Assembly: GCF_000367925.1 (NCBI RefSeq)
Contig: NZ_KB849176.1
Coordinates: 548,191 to 612,190, forward strand
Source of the DNA: Acinetobacter bohemicus ANC 3994
GTDB taxonomy: Bacteria > Pseudomonadota > Gammaproteobacteria > Pseudomonadales > Moraxellaceae
Length of the DNA: 64,000 bases
Reading direction: 5' to 3'
The translations under genes were made by a program, and so were the position numbers. Shown here piece after piece: positions 52,563 to 60,896 of this stretch. Below the pieces are notes generated by a model, which did not search any database, was not told the DNA's origin, and worked only from the letters and a program-made list of their open reading frames with translations. The first letter of the stretch is position 1; each line of letters starts with the position of its first letter.

Positions 52563-53813
52563 ATGACATCAAAAATTGAAATAAAATTGAGAGATGCACA
52601 AAATATCCCGCGAGATTTTTATCAGCACGATCAATTGGCGCATGTGATTCGCTCAGATGAAGAAGCGATTGAAGTCGCAAAGCAGCTGGCCGTGTCTTTT
52701 GCAAAAGAAGCATCTCATCGTGATCATGAACGCCGTTTACCTTTGCAGGAAGTACAGCAGTATTCTGCTTCGGGTTTGTGGGGGATTACGATTCCTAAAC
52801 AGTTTGGTGGTGCAGGCGTCAGCTATAAAACTTTAGCAGAAGTGGTCAAAATTATTTCCAGTGCCGATTCATCTTTAGGCCAAATTGCGCAGAATCATTG
52901 GGCTTTTTTAGAGCATATTCGTTTAGATGCGAGTCCAGAACAACAAGAATTTTTCTTTGAGCAAGTGTTGAAAGGCCAGCGTTTTGGTAATGCTTTCTCA
53001 GAAAAAGGCTCAAAAACTGTAGCCGATCTCACCACAAAAATTGAGTTTAGCGATGATCATGCTGTAATTAATGGTCAGAAATTTTTTGCAACAGGTGCTT
53101 TATTGGCACATTGGATACCCGTGGTTGCTGTGAGTAATGAAGGTAAACCTTTTGCCGCACTTGTTCCGCAGCACACATCGGGCTTAAGTATTATCAATGA
53201 CTGGAGCGGTTTTGGTCAGCGTACAACGGTAAGTGGGTCTGTTCTGTTAGATAATGTTCAAGTCGATTTGAAGTTTGTCGTGCCGATTTACCAAGCCTTT
53301 GAGCGTCCGACAGTAGCCGGTGCAATTTCACAGTTTATTCAATCTGCGGTCGATGCCGGTATTGCTCGAGGAGCGATTGATGAAACGATTCAATATGTAC
53401 GTCAGCATGCGCGGCCATGGATTGATTCGGGTTTGGAACACGCTGTACAAGACCCATATACAATTGCCAATATTGGTGAGCTGAAAATTAAGCTACGTGC
53501 AGCTGAAGCTGTTTTATCATTGGCTGGTGAAGCTATTGATAAAGCCTTGGAAAATCCAACTGAAGAAACCGTATCAGAAGCCACGTTAATCACAGCTGAA
53601 TCCAAAGTGTTAACCACTGAAATTGCCTTATTGGCAGCCAATAAACTGTTTGAACTGTCAGGCACACGTTCAACTCTTTCTGAATTAAATCTAGATCGTC
53701 ATTGGCGTAATGCACGGACACATACTTTGCATGATCCAGTGCGCTGGAAACTGAATATTGTCGGTAATTATTATTTAAATGATGTTCCGCCACCACGTCA
53801 TGCTTGGAGCTAA
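52563..53813 (+). CDS. SfnB-family acyl-CoA-dehydrogenase-like oxidoreductase (first copy)
   Basis: 416 residues from ATG 52563 (TTG 52533 possible). Acyl-CoA dehydrogenase fold without thioesters: LPLQEVQQYSASGLWGITIPKQFGGAGVSY, NAFSEKGSKTVADL, INGQKFFATGALLAHWI, DWSGFGQRTTVSGSVLLDN and the C-terminal DRHWRNARTHTLHDPVRWK, typical of SfnB and DszC-like flavoproteins for sulfur acquisition. Paired 12 bases upstream of a paralogue. Confidence 0.9.
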   Translation: MTSKIEIKLRDAQNIPRDFYQHDQLAHVIRSDEEAIEVAKQLAVSFAKEASHRDHERRLPLQEVQQYSASGLWGITIPKQFGGAGVSYKTLAEVVKIISSADSSLGQIAQNHWAFLEHIRLDASPEQQEFFFEQVLKGQRFGNAFSEKGSKTVADLTTKIEFSDDHAVINGQKFFATGALLAHWIPVVAVSNEGKPFAALVPQHTSGLSIINDWSGFGQRTTVSGSVLLDNVQVDLKFVVPIYQAFERPTVAGAISQFIQSAVDAGIARGAIDETIQYVRQHARPWIDSGLEHAVQDPYTIANIGELKIKLRAAEAVLSLAGEAIDKALENPTEETVSEATLITAESKVLTTEIALLAANKLFELSGTRSTLSELNLDRHWRNARTHTLHDPVRWKLNIVGNYYLNDVPPPRHAWS

Positions 53814-53825
53814 AAGGAAAATATT

Positions 53826-55082
53826 ATGACAATTCAAACAAATCAAAATTTATCTTTAGGTTCAAACTACGAACAAGTTGCTGCAAAATTTCGCCCACTT
53901 TTTCAACGTATTGAGGCTGGAACATTAGAGCGAGAAAAAAACCGAATTTTGCCGCATGAACAAATTCAATGGCTGAAAGAGGCAGGTTTTGGTGCAGTAC
54001 GTGTTCCTAAAGCTTTTGGTGGTGAAGGTGTATCACAAAAGCAATTGTTTCAGCTGCTAATTGAGCTGGCAAAGGCCGACTCTAATGTTGTGCAGGCTTT
54101 ACGCGGGCACTTTGCTTTTGTGGAAGATCGGCTGAATGCACATAAAACTGAAGATCAAACGGTCTGGTTTCAGCGTTTTGTAAAAGGCGATTTGGTCGGT
54201 AATGCATGGACTGAAATTGGTAACGTTGAAATTGGTGATGTAGGGACTCGAGTCACTGAAAATAAACAGGGTCAACTGGTGGTGAATGGTCAAAAGTACT
54301 ACGCGACAGGCACCATTTTTGCTGATTGGATAGACTTGTTTGCCTTAGATGAAACGACCAATCAGCATGTGATTGCTGCGGTTTCTACACAAGCCAATGG
54401 CATTCAAATTTCGGATGACTGGGATGGTTTTGGTCAGAGAACTACAGGCAGCGGGACATTGATCATCCAAAATGTAGCAATTAACCGTGACCATATTTTG
54501 CCATTTGAAAATCGCTTTAAGTATCAGACCGCATTTTATCAAGTGGTGCATCTAGCAACATTGGCCGGCATTGCACTGAGTGCAGTCGATATTTTTACAC
54601 AGGAAGTTCGCAAGCGTACTCGTATTTACAGTCATGGCAATGCGCAGTTAGTGCGTGAAGATGCACAAATCTTACAGGTCATTGGTAAAGCATCTGCGCA
54701 AGCTTATGCAGCAGAAACGATTGTACTTCGTACAGCAGAGGCTTTAGATGCTGCATATTTCAATCATTTTGAAGGTGATGAAAATGCTGATTTACACGCA
54801 AATGATCGTGCTGAACTAGAGTCTTCACAAGGGCAAGTGGTTATTTCTGAGCTGGTATTGAAACTCACAACAGAATTATTTAATGCTTTGGGTGCATCTG
54901 CCAGTACGACAGAAAAACAATTAGATCGTTTCTGGAGAAATGCACGAGTCGTTTCATCACATAACCCGCTTATCTATAAAGAAAAGGTTATTGGTGATTG
55001 GGAAGTGAATCAAGCACCATTGCCGTACGTTTGGCAAATTGGTAATAGCCCATCAGCGAAACAGCAAGAAATAGCTGCCTAA
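53826..55082 (+). CDS. SfnB/DszC-like oxidoreductase (second copy)
   Basis: 418 residues, paralogous to the preceding gene: WLKEAGFGAVRVPKAFGGEGVSQK, GNAWTEIGNVEIGDVG, VNGQKYYATGTIFADWIDLFA, DWDGFGQRTTGSGTLIIQN and DRFWRNARVVSSHNPLIYK. Both end in the conserved FWRNAR-H-P helix used by DszC-type monooxygenases. AGGAAA precedes the ATG. The two products may form a heteromer or act on successive substrates. Followed by a strong terminator. Confidence 0.9.
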   Translation: MTIQTNQNLSLGSNYEQVAAKFRPLFQRIEAGTLEREKNRILPHEQIQWLKEAGFGAVRVPKAFGGEGVSQKQLFQLLIELAKADSNVVQALRGHFAFVEDRLNAHKTEDQTVWFQRFVKGDLVGNAWTEIGNVEIGDVGTRVTENKQGQLVVNGQKYYATGTIFADWIDLFALDETTNQHVIAAVSTQANGIQISDDWDGFGQRTTGSGTLIIQNVAINRDHILPFENRFKYQTAFYQVVHLATLAGIALSAVDIFTQEVRKRTRIYSHGNAQLVREDAQILQVIGKASAQAYAAETIVLRTAEALDAAYFNHFEGDENADLHANDRAELESSQGQVVISELVLKLTTELFNALGASASTTEKQLDRFWRNARVVSSHNPLIYKEKVIGDWEVNQAPLPYVWQIGNSPSAKQQEIAA

Positions 55083-55100
55083 TGAATGCTTAATGACATA

Positions 55101-55132
55101 GAATAAAACTGCATTTATATGCAGTTTTATTC
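55101..55132 (+). terminator. Terminator of the SfnB-like operon
   Basis: GAATAAAACTGCAT, TTAT, ATGCAGTTTTATTC: a perfect 14-bp stem, 19 bases after the stop. Confidence 0.85.
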
Positions 55133-55440
55133 TATTGAGATAAGACCAGTTGCATAAAATTATCTCGTAATATTTATTCAACAAGATAACTCTTTCATGA
55201 ATAAGCTTACACTGAACATAATGCTGAATTCCTCATCAGCTATATGATATTGATTTTAGGAATACCTAAAACAATCAGCCTTTATATAGAGATAACTTAA
55301 ATATTTCTAAATAGAAGTTGAGTTATCTTAGTGGCTAGAAAGTAGATTTTTAAATTCCCAAAATGACTGGATATATTTTAAAACCCTTCCAATACAGCAT
55401 CAACAACCCATTTTAAAAAGGTTTAGTCTACCTATGTCAT

Positions 55441-55560
55441 CTATTGGCTTAGTACTTCATAGTACGTTAAACAATTTTCAACAGTAATGTCGCAAGGTCG
55501 ATAGCCTGCTTTAAGGCGTTCTAAACTCATTAATCAGTGGAAAGCATGACCATTATCTTC
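55441..55560 (-). pseudogene. Short 3' relic of an unidentified gene
   Basis: The minus strand reads IHEDNGHAFH, stop, LMSLERLKAGYRPCDITVEN, CLTYYEVLSQ and TAG. It looks like a conserved C-terminus with one in-frame stop, perhaps from TGG to TGA. No family recognised. The rest of 55133-55644 holds only an inverted repeat (AGATAACT...AGTTATCT, about 55290-55329). Confidence 0.3.
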
Positions 55561-55644
55561 GTGTATATATAGTTAAATGGATGAATAGCTACAAAGTCAG
55601 TGTGAACCTTTGCGGTAGATTCTATTGCATGTAATGTATGCGAT

Positions 55645-56250
55645 TCATTTTTCTAACTTAGATTTAATCCAATAATCTAGACTGATATAACGCCCGCCAC
55701 CTAAAACAATCAAAGCCAACAGCATGAGCAAATAGGTCACAGCAAATTCAATTCCATTATTTAGGATCACAAATGATCCACTGGACGTGAGCCAGTCATA
55801 ATTTCCGTAATTTTCTAAAATTTCACGTGCTTTTTCTAATTTTTCAGCAGAAGCAATGACCTGTGCATTTGCAAACGGGGCATTGGGATCGGCAATCGCT
55901 TGCCATCCATTGGGTAGATGTACTGTGATAATTGCAACAAGCATGGTTATGATCAGCGGAATGCTGATTAAGCGAGTAAATAAACCGAATGCTAACAAAA
56001 TTGCACCACTCAGTTCTGCTGATGTTGCTAATGTAGCCATGATCGTTGGAAAAGGTAAGCCTAATCCCCAATCACTATTGCCAAACCACGCCACAGTATC
56101 TTGAAAATGCATCAATTTATTTGTGCCTGCCATCCAAAAAATAGGAACCAAATAAAGTCTTAAACCGAGTGCTGCGAGTCCATCGCAATGTCTCAAGATA
56201 ATGCCTAGATTTTTATACCGTTGTAGCAAAGAATAAATAAAGTTCTTCAT
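55645..56250 (-). CDS. DoxX-family membrane protein of the RiPP locus
   Basis: 201 residues, four predicted membrane helices. LRLYLVPIFWMAGTNKLMHF, GNSDWGLGLPFPTIMATLATSAELSGAILLAFGLFTRL and the C-terminal YLLMLLALIVLGGGRYISLDYW match the DoxX family. DoxX genes commonly accompany DUF692/DUF2063 (bufferin or oxazolin) operons. It is divergent from the precursor gene (162-bp gap), so a shared regulatory region is likely. Confidence 0.9.
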   Translation of the reverse strand: MKNFIYSLLQRYKNLGIILRHCDGLAALGLRLYLVPIFWMAGTNKLMHFQDTVAWFGNSDWGLGLPFPTIMATLATSAELSGAILLAFGLFTRLISIPLIITMLVAIITVHLPNGWQAIADPNAPFANAQVIASAEKLEKAREILENYGNYDWLTSSGSFVILNNGIEFAVTYLLMLLALIVLGGGRYISLDYWIKSKLEK

Positions 56251-56412
56251 GCTAATTTCACACCGAATAGTATTGAATAAGTATTAGTCGGATTAAAATC
56301 TAATTTATTACAAGAAAAAAAAGTTTATTTAACTGTAATAATTTGAATAGTTGTTCGTCTAATAACATGTAGCAAACTACAAATCTAAAAATTGATCAAA
56401 AGGAAATGAAAA

Positions 56413-56802
56413 ATGAATAAATTAAATTCAATGACATCCATAGCAGCATTATTGGCACTTTCGGTTGCTGGTGTAACAACACAGGCCTCGGCAACACTTA
56501 TGACGACTGAAACACATGTCAATAAATCTGCTGATGCTAAATGTGGTGAGGCTAAATGCGGAGCAACCAAGAAAGCCGCTGATGCTAAATGTGGTGCAGA
56601 TAAAAAGGCGGCTGACGCTAAATGTGGTGCGACTAAAAAGGCCGCTGACGCTAAATGCGGTGCAACTAAAAAAGCGGCTGATGCCAAATGTGGTGCAGAT
56701 AAAAAAGCGGCTGACGCTAAATGCGGAGCAACTAAGAAAGCTGCTGATGCTAAATGTGGTGCAGACAAAAAAGTCGCTGATGGAAAATGTGGCGCCAAGT
56801 AA
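56413..56802 (+). CDS. bufA: Bufferin/oxazolin-type RiPP precursor with nine KCG motifs
   Basis: 129 residues: a Sec signal (about 1-27, ending in QASA), a short spacer, then ADAKCG-EAKCG and seven 11-residue units of the form A(T/D)KKAADAKCG, the last ending in ADGKCG. Cysteines fall at 44, 49, 60, 71, 82, 93, 104, 115 and 126. In MNIO-modified precursors the EGKCG-type motif Cys is converted (oxazolone-thioamide or thiooxazole) and binds copper in the periplasm. Followed directly by bufB and bufC. High repeat number is unusual. GGAA lies before the ATG. Function as a metal buffer is inferred from family and context. Confidence 0.85.
   Translation: MNKLNSMTSIAALLALSVAGVTTQASATLMTTETHVNKSADAKCGEAKCGATKKAADAKCGADKKAADAKCGATKKAADAKCGATKKAADAKCGADKKAADAKCGATKKAADAKCGADKKVADGKCGAK
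56563..56793 (+). repeat. Seven tandem 33-bp repeats within the RiPP precursor gene
   Basis: Seven in-frame units encoding A(T/D)KKAADAKCG. Synonymous changes differ between units (AAATGT/AAATGC, GATGCT/GACGCT) while the protein stays nearly constant, so selection acts on the peptide. Copy number is likely variable by slippage. Confidence 0.9.
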
Positions 56803-56870
56803 TCAATATAGTAATGAATGATGTCGATCAAGCTTAACTTGTCGACATCATTTTAATAAGGAAAAACAAT

Positions 56871-57752
56871 ATGGTTCCATTGGCTGGAGTTGGTCTAGGC
56901 TTAAGGCGTGAATTTATCGATACGTTTTTAAGTGCAGAAACTTATCCTGATTTTATTGAGATTGCCCCTGAAAACTGGATGGGTTTTGGTGGTCGACATG
57001 CGAAGTTATTAGCACAATGTGTTGAGAAAGCCCCCCTATTATGCCATGGACTTTCCTTGTCTATTGGTGGTCCTCATCCACTCAATATCGAATTTATCAA
57101 ACAGGTCAAAACATTCTTACAGCAATATCAAGTTCCCATTTATTCAGAACATTTAAGTTATACCCATGATGGTGGTTACTTATATGATTTGCTTCCGATT
57201 CCCATGACCGAAGCGGCTGTCAAATACGTGGCTGAGCGTATTTTGCGTGTCCAAGATATTTTAGGGCAGCGATTGGTGATTGAGAATGTTTCAACTTATC
57301 TGATGCCAAACGCAGAAATGACGGAAGCTGAATTTGTACGAGAAGTGATTGAACAGGCAGACTGTGAATTACTTCTCGATGTAAATAATGTCTATGTGAA
57401 TAGTATGAATCATGGGAGTGATGGATATGCATTTATTCAAGCTATGCCTAAAGAGCGGATTCGTTATTTACATATCGCGGGTCATGAACAAATAAGTGAA
57501 AACTTATTGATAGATACCCACGGAGCAGAAATCTGTGATCCTGTTTGGGAATTATTGCAATACACGTATCAAATTTGCGGAGTAAAACCGACTTTACTTG
57601 AAAGGGATTTTAATATTCCATCATGGCAACAATTACAATATGAACTTGCCACTATCAGAAAAATTCAACATCAGGAACAGGAGCGAGGTTATGACGGTAA
57701 AGAAAAGCACGTTCCAAATGACTCAGCAGCAGTTTTGTCGTTGGATTCGTGA
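56871..57752 (+). CDS. bufB: MNIO (DUF692) multinuclear non-haem iron enzyme BufB
   Basis: 293 residues, TIM-barrel DUF692. Likely metal ligands: His59 (LCHGLSLSIGG), His94 (YSEHLSY), Glu138 (VIENVSTY), Asp170 and Asn173 (LLDVNNVYVN), His201/His205 (HIAGHE), Asp216 and His218 (DTHGAE), Glu244 (LLERD). It modifies precursor cysteines using iron and oxygen. The stop region overlaps bufC by 62 bases. Confidence 0.94.
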   Translation: MVPLAGVGLGLRREFIDTFLSAETYPDFIEIAPENWMGFGGRHAKLLAQCVEKAPLLCHGLSLSIGGPHPLNIEFIKQVKTFLQQYQVPIYSEHLSYTHDGGYLYDLLPIPMTEAAVKYVAERILRVQDILGQRLVIENVSTYLMPNAEMTEAEFVREVIEQADCELLLDVNNVYVNSMNHGSDGYAFIQAMPKERIRYLHIAGHEQISENLLIDTHGAEICDPVWELLQYTYQICGVKPTLLERDFNIPSWQQLQYELATIRKIQHQEQERGYDGKEKHVPNDSAAVLSLDS

Positions 57753-58428
57753 GCCAGATATAGAGCAAATACCAACATTTCCTCTTGAGCGAATGCAGAT
57801 CTATCGAGATTTGCTCTTCAATAATGTTTGCTCATTTATAAATTTGGTTTATCCAGTGGCTCGTTCTATTTTACCTGAAGCTCAGTGGCAATCGTTATTG
57901 CAAGAGTTTTTCCAAAAAGCAAAATGTCAGTCACCTTTATATAATGATATTTCTCTGCAATTTAGAGAATATTTAGCAGATCATCAGCATCCTATCTTAC
58001 AAGAATATCCTTGGTTAGAAGAGCTATTGCAGTTTGAATGGCTTGAGTTGTATTTAGATACGGTGGAAATCGAAGAGATTAGATTGACACAAAGTACAAC
58101 ATGGCAGCTAACACGGAAAGTTTGGGTATTAGTTTATCAATATCCCGTTTATCGTTGGACAACCGCGACCACATTTGCCCAAATTGAACCAATACCAAGC
58201 GCTATTATGGTTTGGAGGAATGATCAGGATAAGGTTTGTGTAGAAAGTTTATCGCCTTTATGTGCCATGTTAATTGAGCAACTAAGTTTTAAACAGTACT
58301 CAGAAATAGAGCTTTATGACTTAATACAATCGGTCGTTCCTGATTTATCTGAACAGGAAACACATGTGCAACTCGATGAGTTAAAAGCATTATTAATTCT
58401 GTTACGATTATTAAAGATCCCTCAATAA
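57691..58428 (+). CDS. bufC: DUF2063 RiPP recognition partner BufC
   Basis: 245 residues from the ATG at 57691 (GCGAGG just upstream), overlapping bufB by 62 bases. The N-terminal half is DUF2063: FCRWIREPDIEQIPTFPLERMQIYRDLLFNNVCSFINLVYPVARSIL and PWLEELLQFEWLELYLD. It probably guides the precursor to BufB. The upstream frame to 57598 lies within bufB and is not expected to be used. Confidence 0.9.
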   Translation: MTVKKSTFQMTQQQFCRWIREPDIEQIPTFPLERMQIYRDLLFNNVCSFINLVYPVARSILPEAQWQSLLQEFFQKAKCQSPLYNDISLQFREYLADHQHPILQEYPWLEELLQFEWLELYLDTVEIEEIRLTQSTTWQLTRKVWVLVYQYPVYRWTTATTFAQIEPIPSAIMVWRNDQDKVCVESLSPLCAMLIEQLSFKQYSEIELYDLIQSVVPDLSEQETHVQLDELKALLILLRLLKIPQ

Positions 58429-58446
58429 AAATGATAAGGAATAGCA

Positions 58447-59067
58447 ATGCCGCAAGCTCCATTGAATGATAATGAGGAGATCTTTCATCAGCTTCAAAAT
58501 CCTGTGTTTTTAATGGATTTGAGACAACAGATGGTGAAATTTGCAGTTTTACAGCTTTCTTCATTTCAACAAGCAGAAGATGTGGTTCAGGAAGCTTTAG
58601 TGAGTGCGTTTCAACATCTTGATTCATTTACAGGGAAAGCGGCTTTTAAAACGTGGGTTTTTGCAATTTTAAAAAATAAGGTTGTTGATCTGATTCGGCA
58701 AAAATCTCGTTTGGTGTGTATGAGTGAATTGTTTAAGGATGCAGAAAGTGAGTTAAGTATCGATGAATTATTTGATGCTTCTGGTCATTGGTATAAATAT
58801 GAAGCACCTCAAGCATGGCAAAGTCCAGAAGAAATGATGGAACAGCAAGATTTCTGGAATATTTTTGATGCCTGTTTAAACCACTTGCCTGCTAAATATG
58901 CACAAGTCTTTATGCTACGAGAAATGATTGAATTAAGTTCTGATGAGATTTGTGAAAAACTAGAACTCACAGTTTCTCATTTGAATGTATTGATGTATCG
59001 AAGTCGAACACGATTAAGAGAATGTTTGGAAAATAAATGGCTACTTAAGGAAGATTGTTCATGTTAA
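58447..59067 (+). CDS. ECF-type RNA polymerase sigma factor
   Basis: 206 residues: region 2 (LSSFQQAEDVVQEALVSAFQHLDSFTGKAAFKTWVFAILKNKVVDLIRQ) and region 4 (CLNHLPAKYAQVFMLREMIELSSDEICEKLELTVSHLNVLMYRSRTRLRECL). It follows bufC by 18 bases and precedes a zinc-finger anti-sigma gene, so it likely activates the locus and bufA, probably in response to metal or oxidative stress. Sigma genes of this group often accompany DUF692 operons. Confidence 0.93.
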   Translation: MPQAPLNDNEEIFHQLQNPVFLMDLRQQMVKFAVLQLSSFQQAEDVVQEALVSAFQHLDSFTGKAAFKTWVFAILKNKVVDLIRQKSRLVCMSELFKDAESELSIDELFDASGHWYKYEAPQAWQSPEEMMEQQDFWNIFDACLNHLPAKYAQVFMLREMIELSSDEICEKLELTVSHLNVLMYRSRTRLRECLENKWLLKEDCSC

Positions 59068-59240
59068 CTTGCCGACAAGCAACACAATTACTTTCTGAAA
59101 AACAGGATAGACCGCTCTTATTGAGAGAGCAGAGCAATCTACAGCTGCATTTGTTGGTTTGTCGTTCATGTCGTCGGTATGGAAAACAGATTAAAACACT
59201 TAGTCAGCTTTCTAAAGCGTTTAAAAATTTTGATGGCTGA
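59061..59240 (+). CDS. Small zinc-finger anti-sigma factor
   Basis: 59 residues from ATG 59061 (AAGGA 9 bases upstream), overlapping the sigma gene by 7 bases. Zinc site Cys4, His30, Cys34 and Cys37 (HLLVCRSC), the HxxxCxxC of ZAS anti-sigma proteins. No membrane span, so a soluble anti-sigma that could sense metal or redox state directly. Confidence 0.8.
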   Translation: MLTCRQATQLLSEKQDRPLLLREQSNLQLHLLVCRSCRRYGKQIKTLSQLSKAFKNFDG

Positions 59241-59528
59241 AAGGCATTTATATTTAAGTTAAATATTGATATGGATTTGATTGACGAAACTAAATTAGAG
59301 GATTGTCATTAAACAATCGTACAATAATCCAGTCTATAAATATTTTGCTTGACTGAAACAAGGGCTTTTGACCGCGTTGATGGCACCAATTTTAAAAATA
59401 TAAATTCCAAAATAGAAAAATTGTTCATTTCATTTTTATACCCTTTTGGTTTATTTTTCGTGTTTCATAAATTTGCTTTAATTCAATTAGAATTTTATTT
59501 GATTGATGTGTATAAATGTTGAGCACAC

Positions 59529-59557
59529 TTGCCTAATATACTTTTCGGTTTTATATT
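59529..59557 (+). promoter_or_regulatory. Sigma-70 promoter of a candidate small RNA
   Basis: TTGCCT, 17-bp spacer, TATATT. Predicted start about 59564. No reading frame follows before the hairpin at 59671. Confidence 0.6.
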
Positions 59558-59563
59558 AAACCT

Positions 59564-59698
59564 ACAGTAGGTCGTGAAGACGCTACGAAGTAGTTGGACG
59601 GATCAATGACAGCTCGTTGAGTTTGCAACCTTAGGGTTGGACAAGAAATCAGCACTAGCCTTCCAACATAAAAGCCCGCAGAAATGCGGGCTTTCTTA
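59564..59698 (+). ncRNA. Candidate structured small RNA, ~135 nt
   Basis: Between a good promoter and a strong terminator lies a GC-richer stretch in an otherwise AT-rich 690-bp gap, with no open frame. Internal pairings include GTTGGA (about 59635) with TCCAAC (about 59661) and CGT-GAAG-ACG. No known family is recognised. The rest of 59241-59926 shows nothing. Confidence 0.55.
59671..59694 (+). terminator. Terminator of the candidate small RNA
   Basis: AAAGCCCGCA, GAAA tetraloop, TGCGGGCTTT, then CTTATT. Confidence 0.88.
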
Positions 59699-59926
59699 TT
59701 ATAGAAGAAAATATTTTTTCAATTAAAATGCTCTGTGGATGTGCTAGATCGCTGAGGTTATATTGAGCTATTTTTTCATTTTTTATTTGAAAATATCCGA
59801 AGTTGATATTATGTCTCTGTTTATAAAACATTACATTGCCAAGAAATCTAACAACTCTAGACCATGTTTATATAAGAACTTGTGTTATAAAAAGGTCCAT
59901 TAAGTAAAATAAGATGAGAAAAGCAT

Positions 59927-60145
59927 ATGACTGAAGTAATTGAATTAAAAGTGAAAGATCAATTTAGCAACACTCATGAAGCACTAGCATTACTTCGAGA
60001 TATTCCTGAACATGCTGAAGCCAGTAATCTGTCCATTTTTCAAAGGATTGAACATATTGTGGTGAATGGCGAAACGATTCAACCGAGTATTGAATTACTC
60101 TTCGAGAGTCGGCATTCGGACAGTATTTATCGTGTTATTGAATAA
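59927..60145 (+). CDS. Small conserved-looking protein, 72 aa
   Basis: An intact frame with an ordered, acidic sequence (TEVIELKVKDQFSNTHEALALL; SIFQRIEHIVVNGETIQPSIELLFESRH). It resembles a compact alpha/beta protein; no family recognised. A weak ribosome site (GATGAGAAAAG) precedes the ATG. Stands alone between the small RNA and an IS relic. Confidence 0.6.
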   Translation: MTEVIELKVKDQFSNTHEALALLRDIPEHAEASNLSIFQRIEHIVVNGETIQPSIELLFESRHSDSIYRVIE

Positions 60146-60208
60146 ATAATTTTGATTAAATATGCGGTTTTCCCGAATGAAAGCATTAAGTTTAAAAAAA
60201 CCACTTAA

Positions 60209-60265
60209 TAAACTGCACCTCGAAAGTTGGGCGCTTTTAGTCTCATTTGAAGGGTGTATTTTATT
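60209..60265 (+). mobile_element. IS3-like terminal remnant
   Basis: AACTGCACCTCGAAAGTTGG, then TTTTAGTCTCATTTGAAGGG, resembles the IS3-type end at 22681-22734 with several changes. No transposase frame follows. Confidence 0.55.
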
Positions 60266-60336
60266 CACCATATGTCCATAATAAACAAAAGTATCAGTAA
60301 TAAAAAAGCCTACCGAAGTAAGCCTAAAATTAAAAC

Positions 60337-60684
60337 TTATACTAAGCTTACTTCTACATCGTATTTATTAAATTCTTGAATCAAACTTTGAATGACTTGT
60401 TTGCCGACTTTATCATGACAGCTTAATAATTTATCTTTGCCGTCTAGACTGCTATAACATTCAATTTGTTGAATTAACCAACGATTATCAAGCGCTGTTT
60501 GATGAATAATAATTCGACTGGGTTGTAAGTTATCACTTAATTGACGGGGCAAGACACTGGTAATAGCCAGTTGGATATTCGTCACTTCATCTGGAGCGTT
60601 GATAAAAGTAATCACCCAATTGCCTAATTTTTTTAAGTACATTGGATTGTCGGCTGGATGAAAGTCTAAATATAGAGCACTCAT
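60337..60684 (-). CDS. Hypothetical protein, 115 aa
   Basis: From ATG 60684 (GGGG 8 bases upstream; ATG 60690 is too close to it). Sequence is well ordered (ALYLDFHPADNPMYLKKLGNWVITFINAPDEV; QPSRIIIHQTALDNRWLIQQIECY; CHDKVGKQVIQSLIQEF). No signal or membrane span. No family recognised. Confidence 0.7.
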   Translation of the reverse strand: MSALYLDFHPADNPMYLKKLGNWVITFINAPDEVTNIQLAITSVLPRQLSDNLQPSRIIIHQTALDNRWLIQQIECYSSLDGKDKLLSCHDKVGKQVIQSLIQEFNKYDVEVSLV

Positions 60685-60896
60685 ATTCATTTCCCCATTA
60701 AATACTGAATATATGTAATTTTTGGAGACTATTCACCATTGAACAAAGGTCTTGGTATGATCAATGACATGACTTAAGGGCTATTAAATATCTGAATCAT
60801 AAAGTAAACAGCCTTGTTTTTTAAAAATAAAATAAAACTATAAGATGATTAATTAGAGCTTAAATGACTGATAAAACACAAAAATACTCTTAATGT

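Noticed and set aside
56563..56793. Regular repeats that could suggest a CRISPR array
   Set aside because: Units are contiguous 33-bp coding repeats without spacers, and no cas genes are present. The Cas10-like mCpol at 38831 is not associated with an array.
56385..56831. 148-codon minus-strand frame across the RiPP precursor gene
   Set aside because: It is the antisense mirror of the 33-bp repeats; the plus-strand product has a signal peptide and KCG motifs and heads the buf operon.
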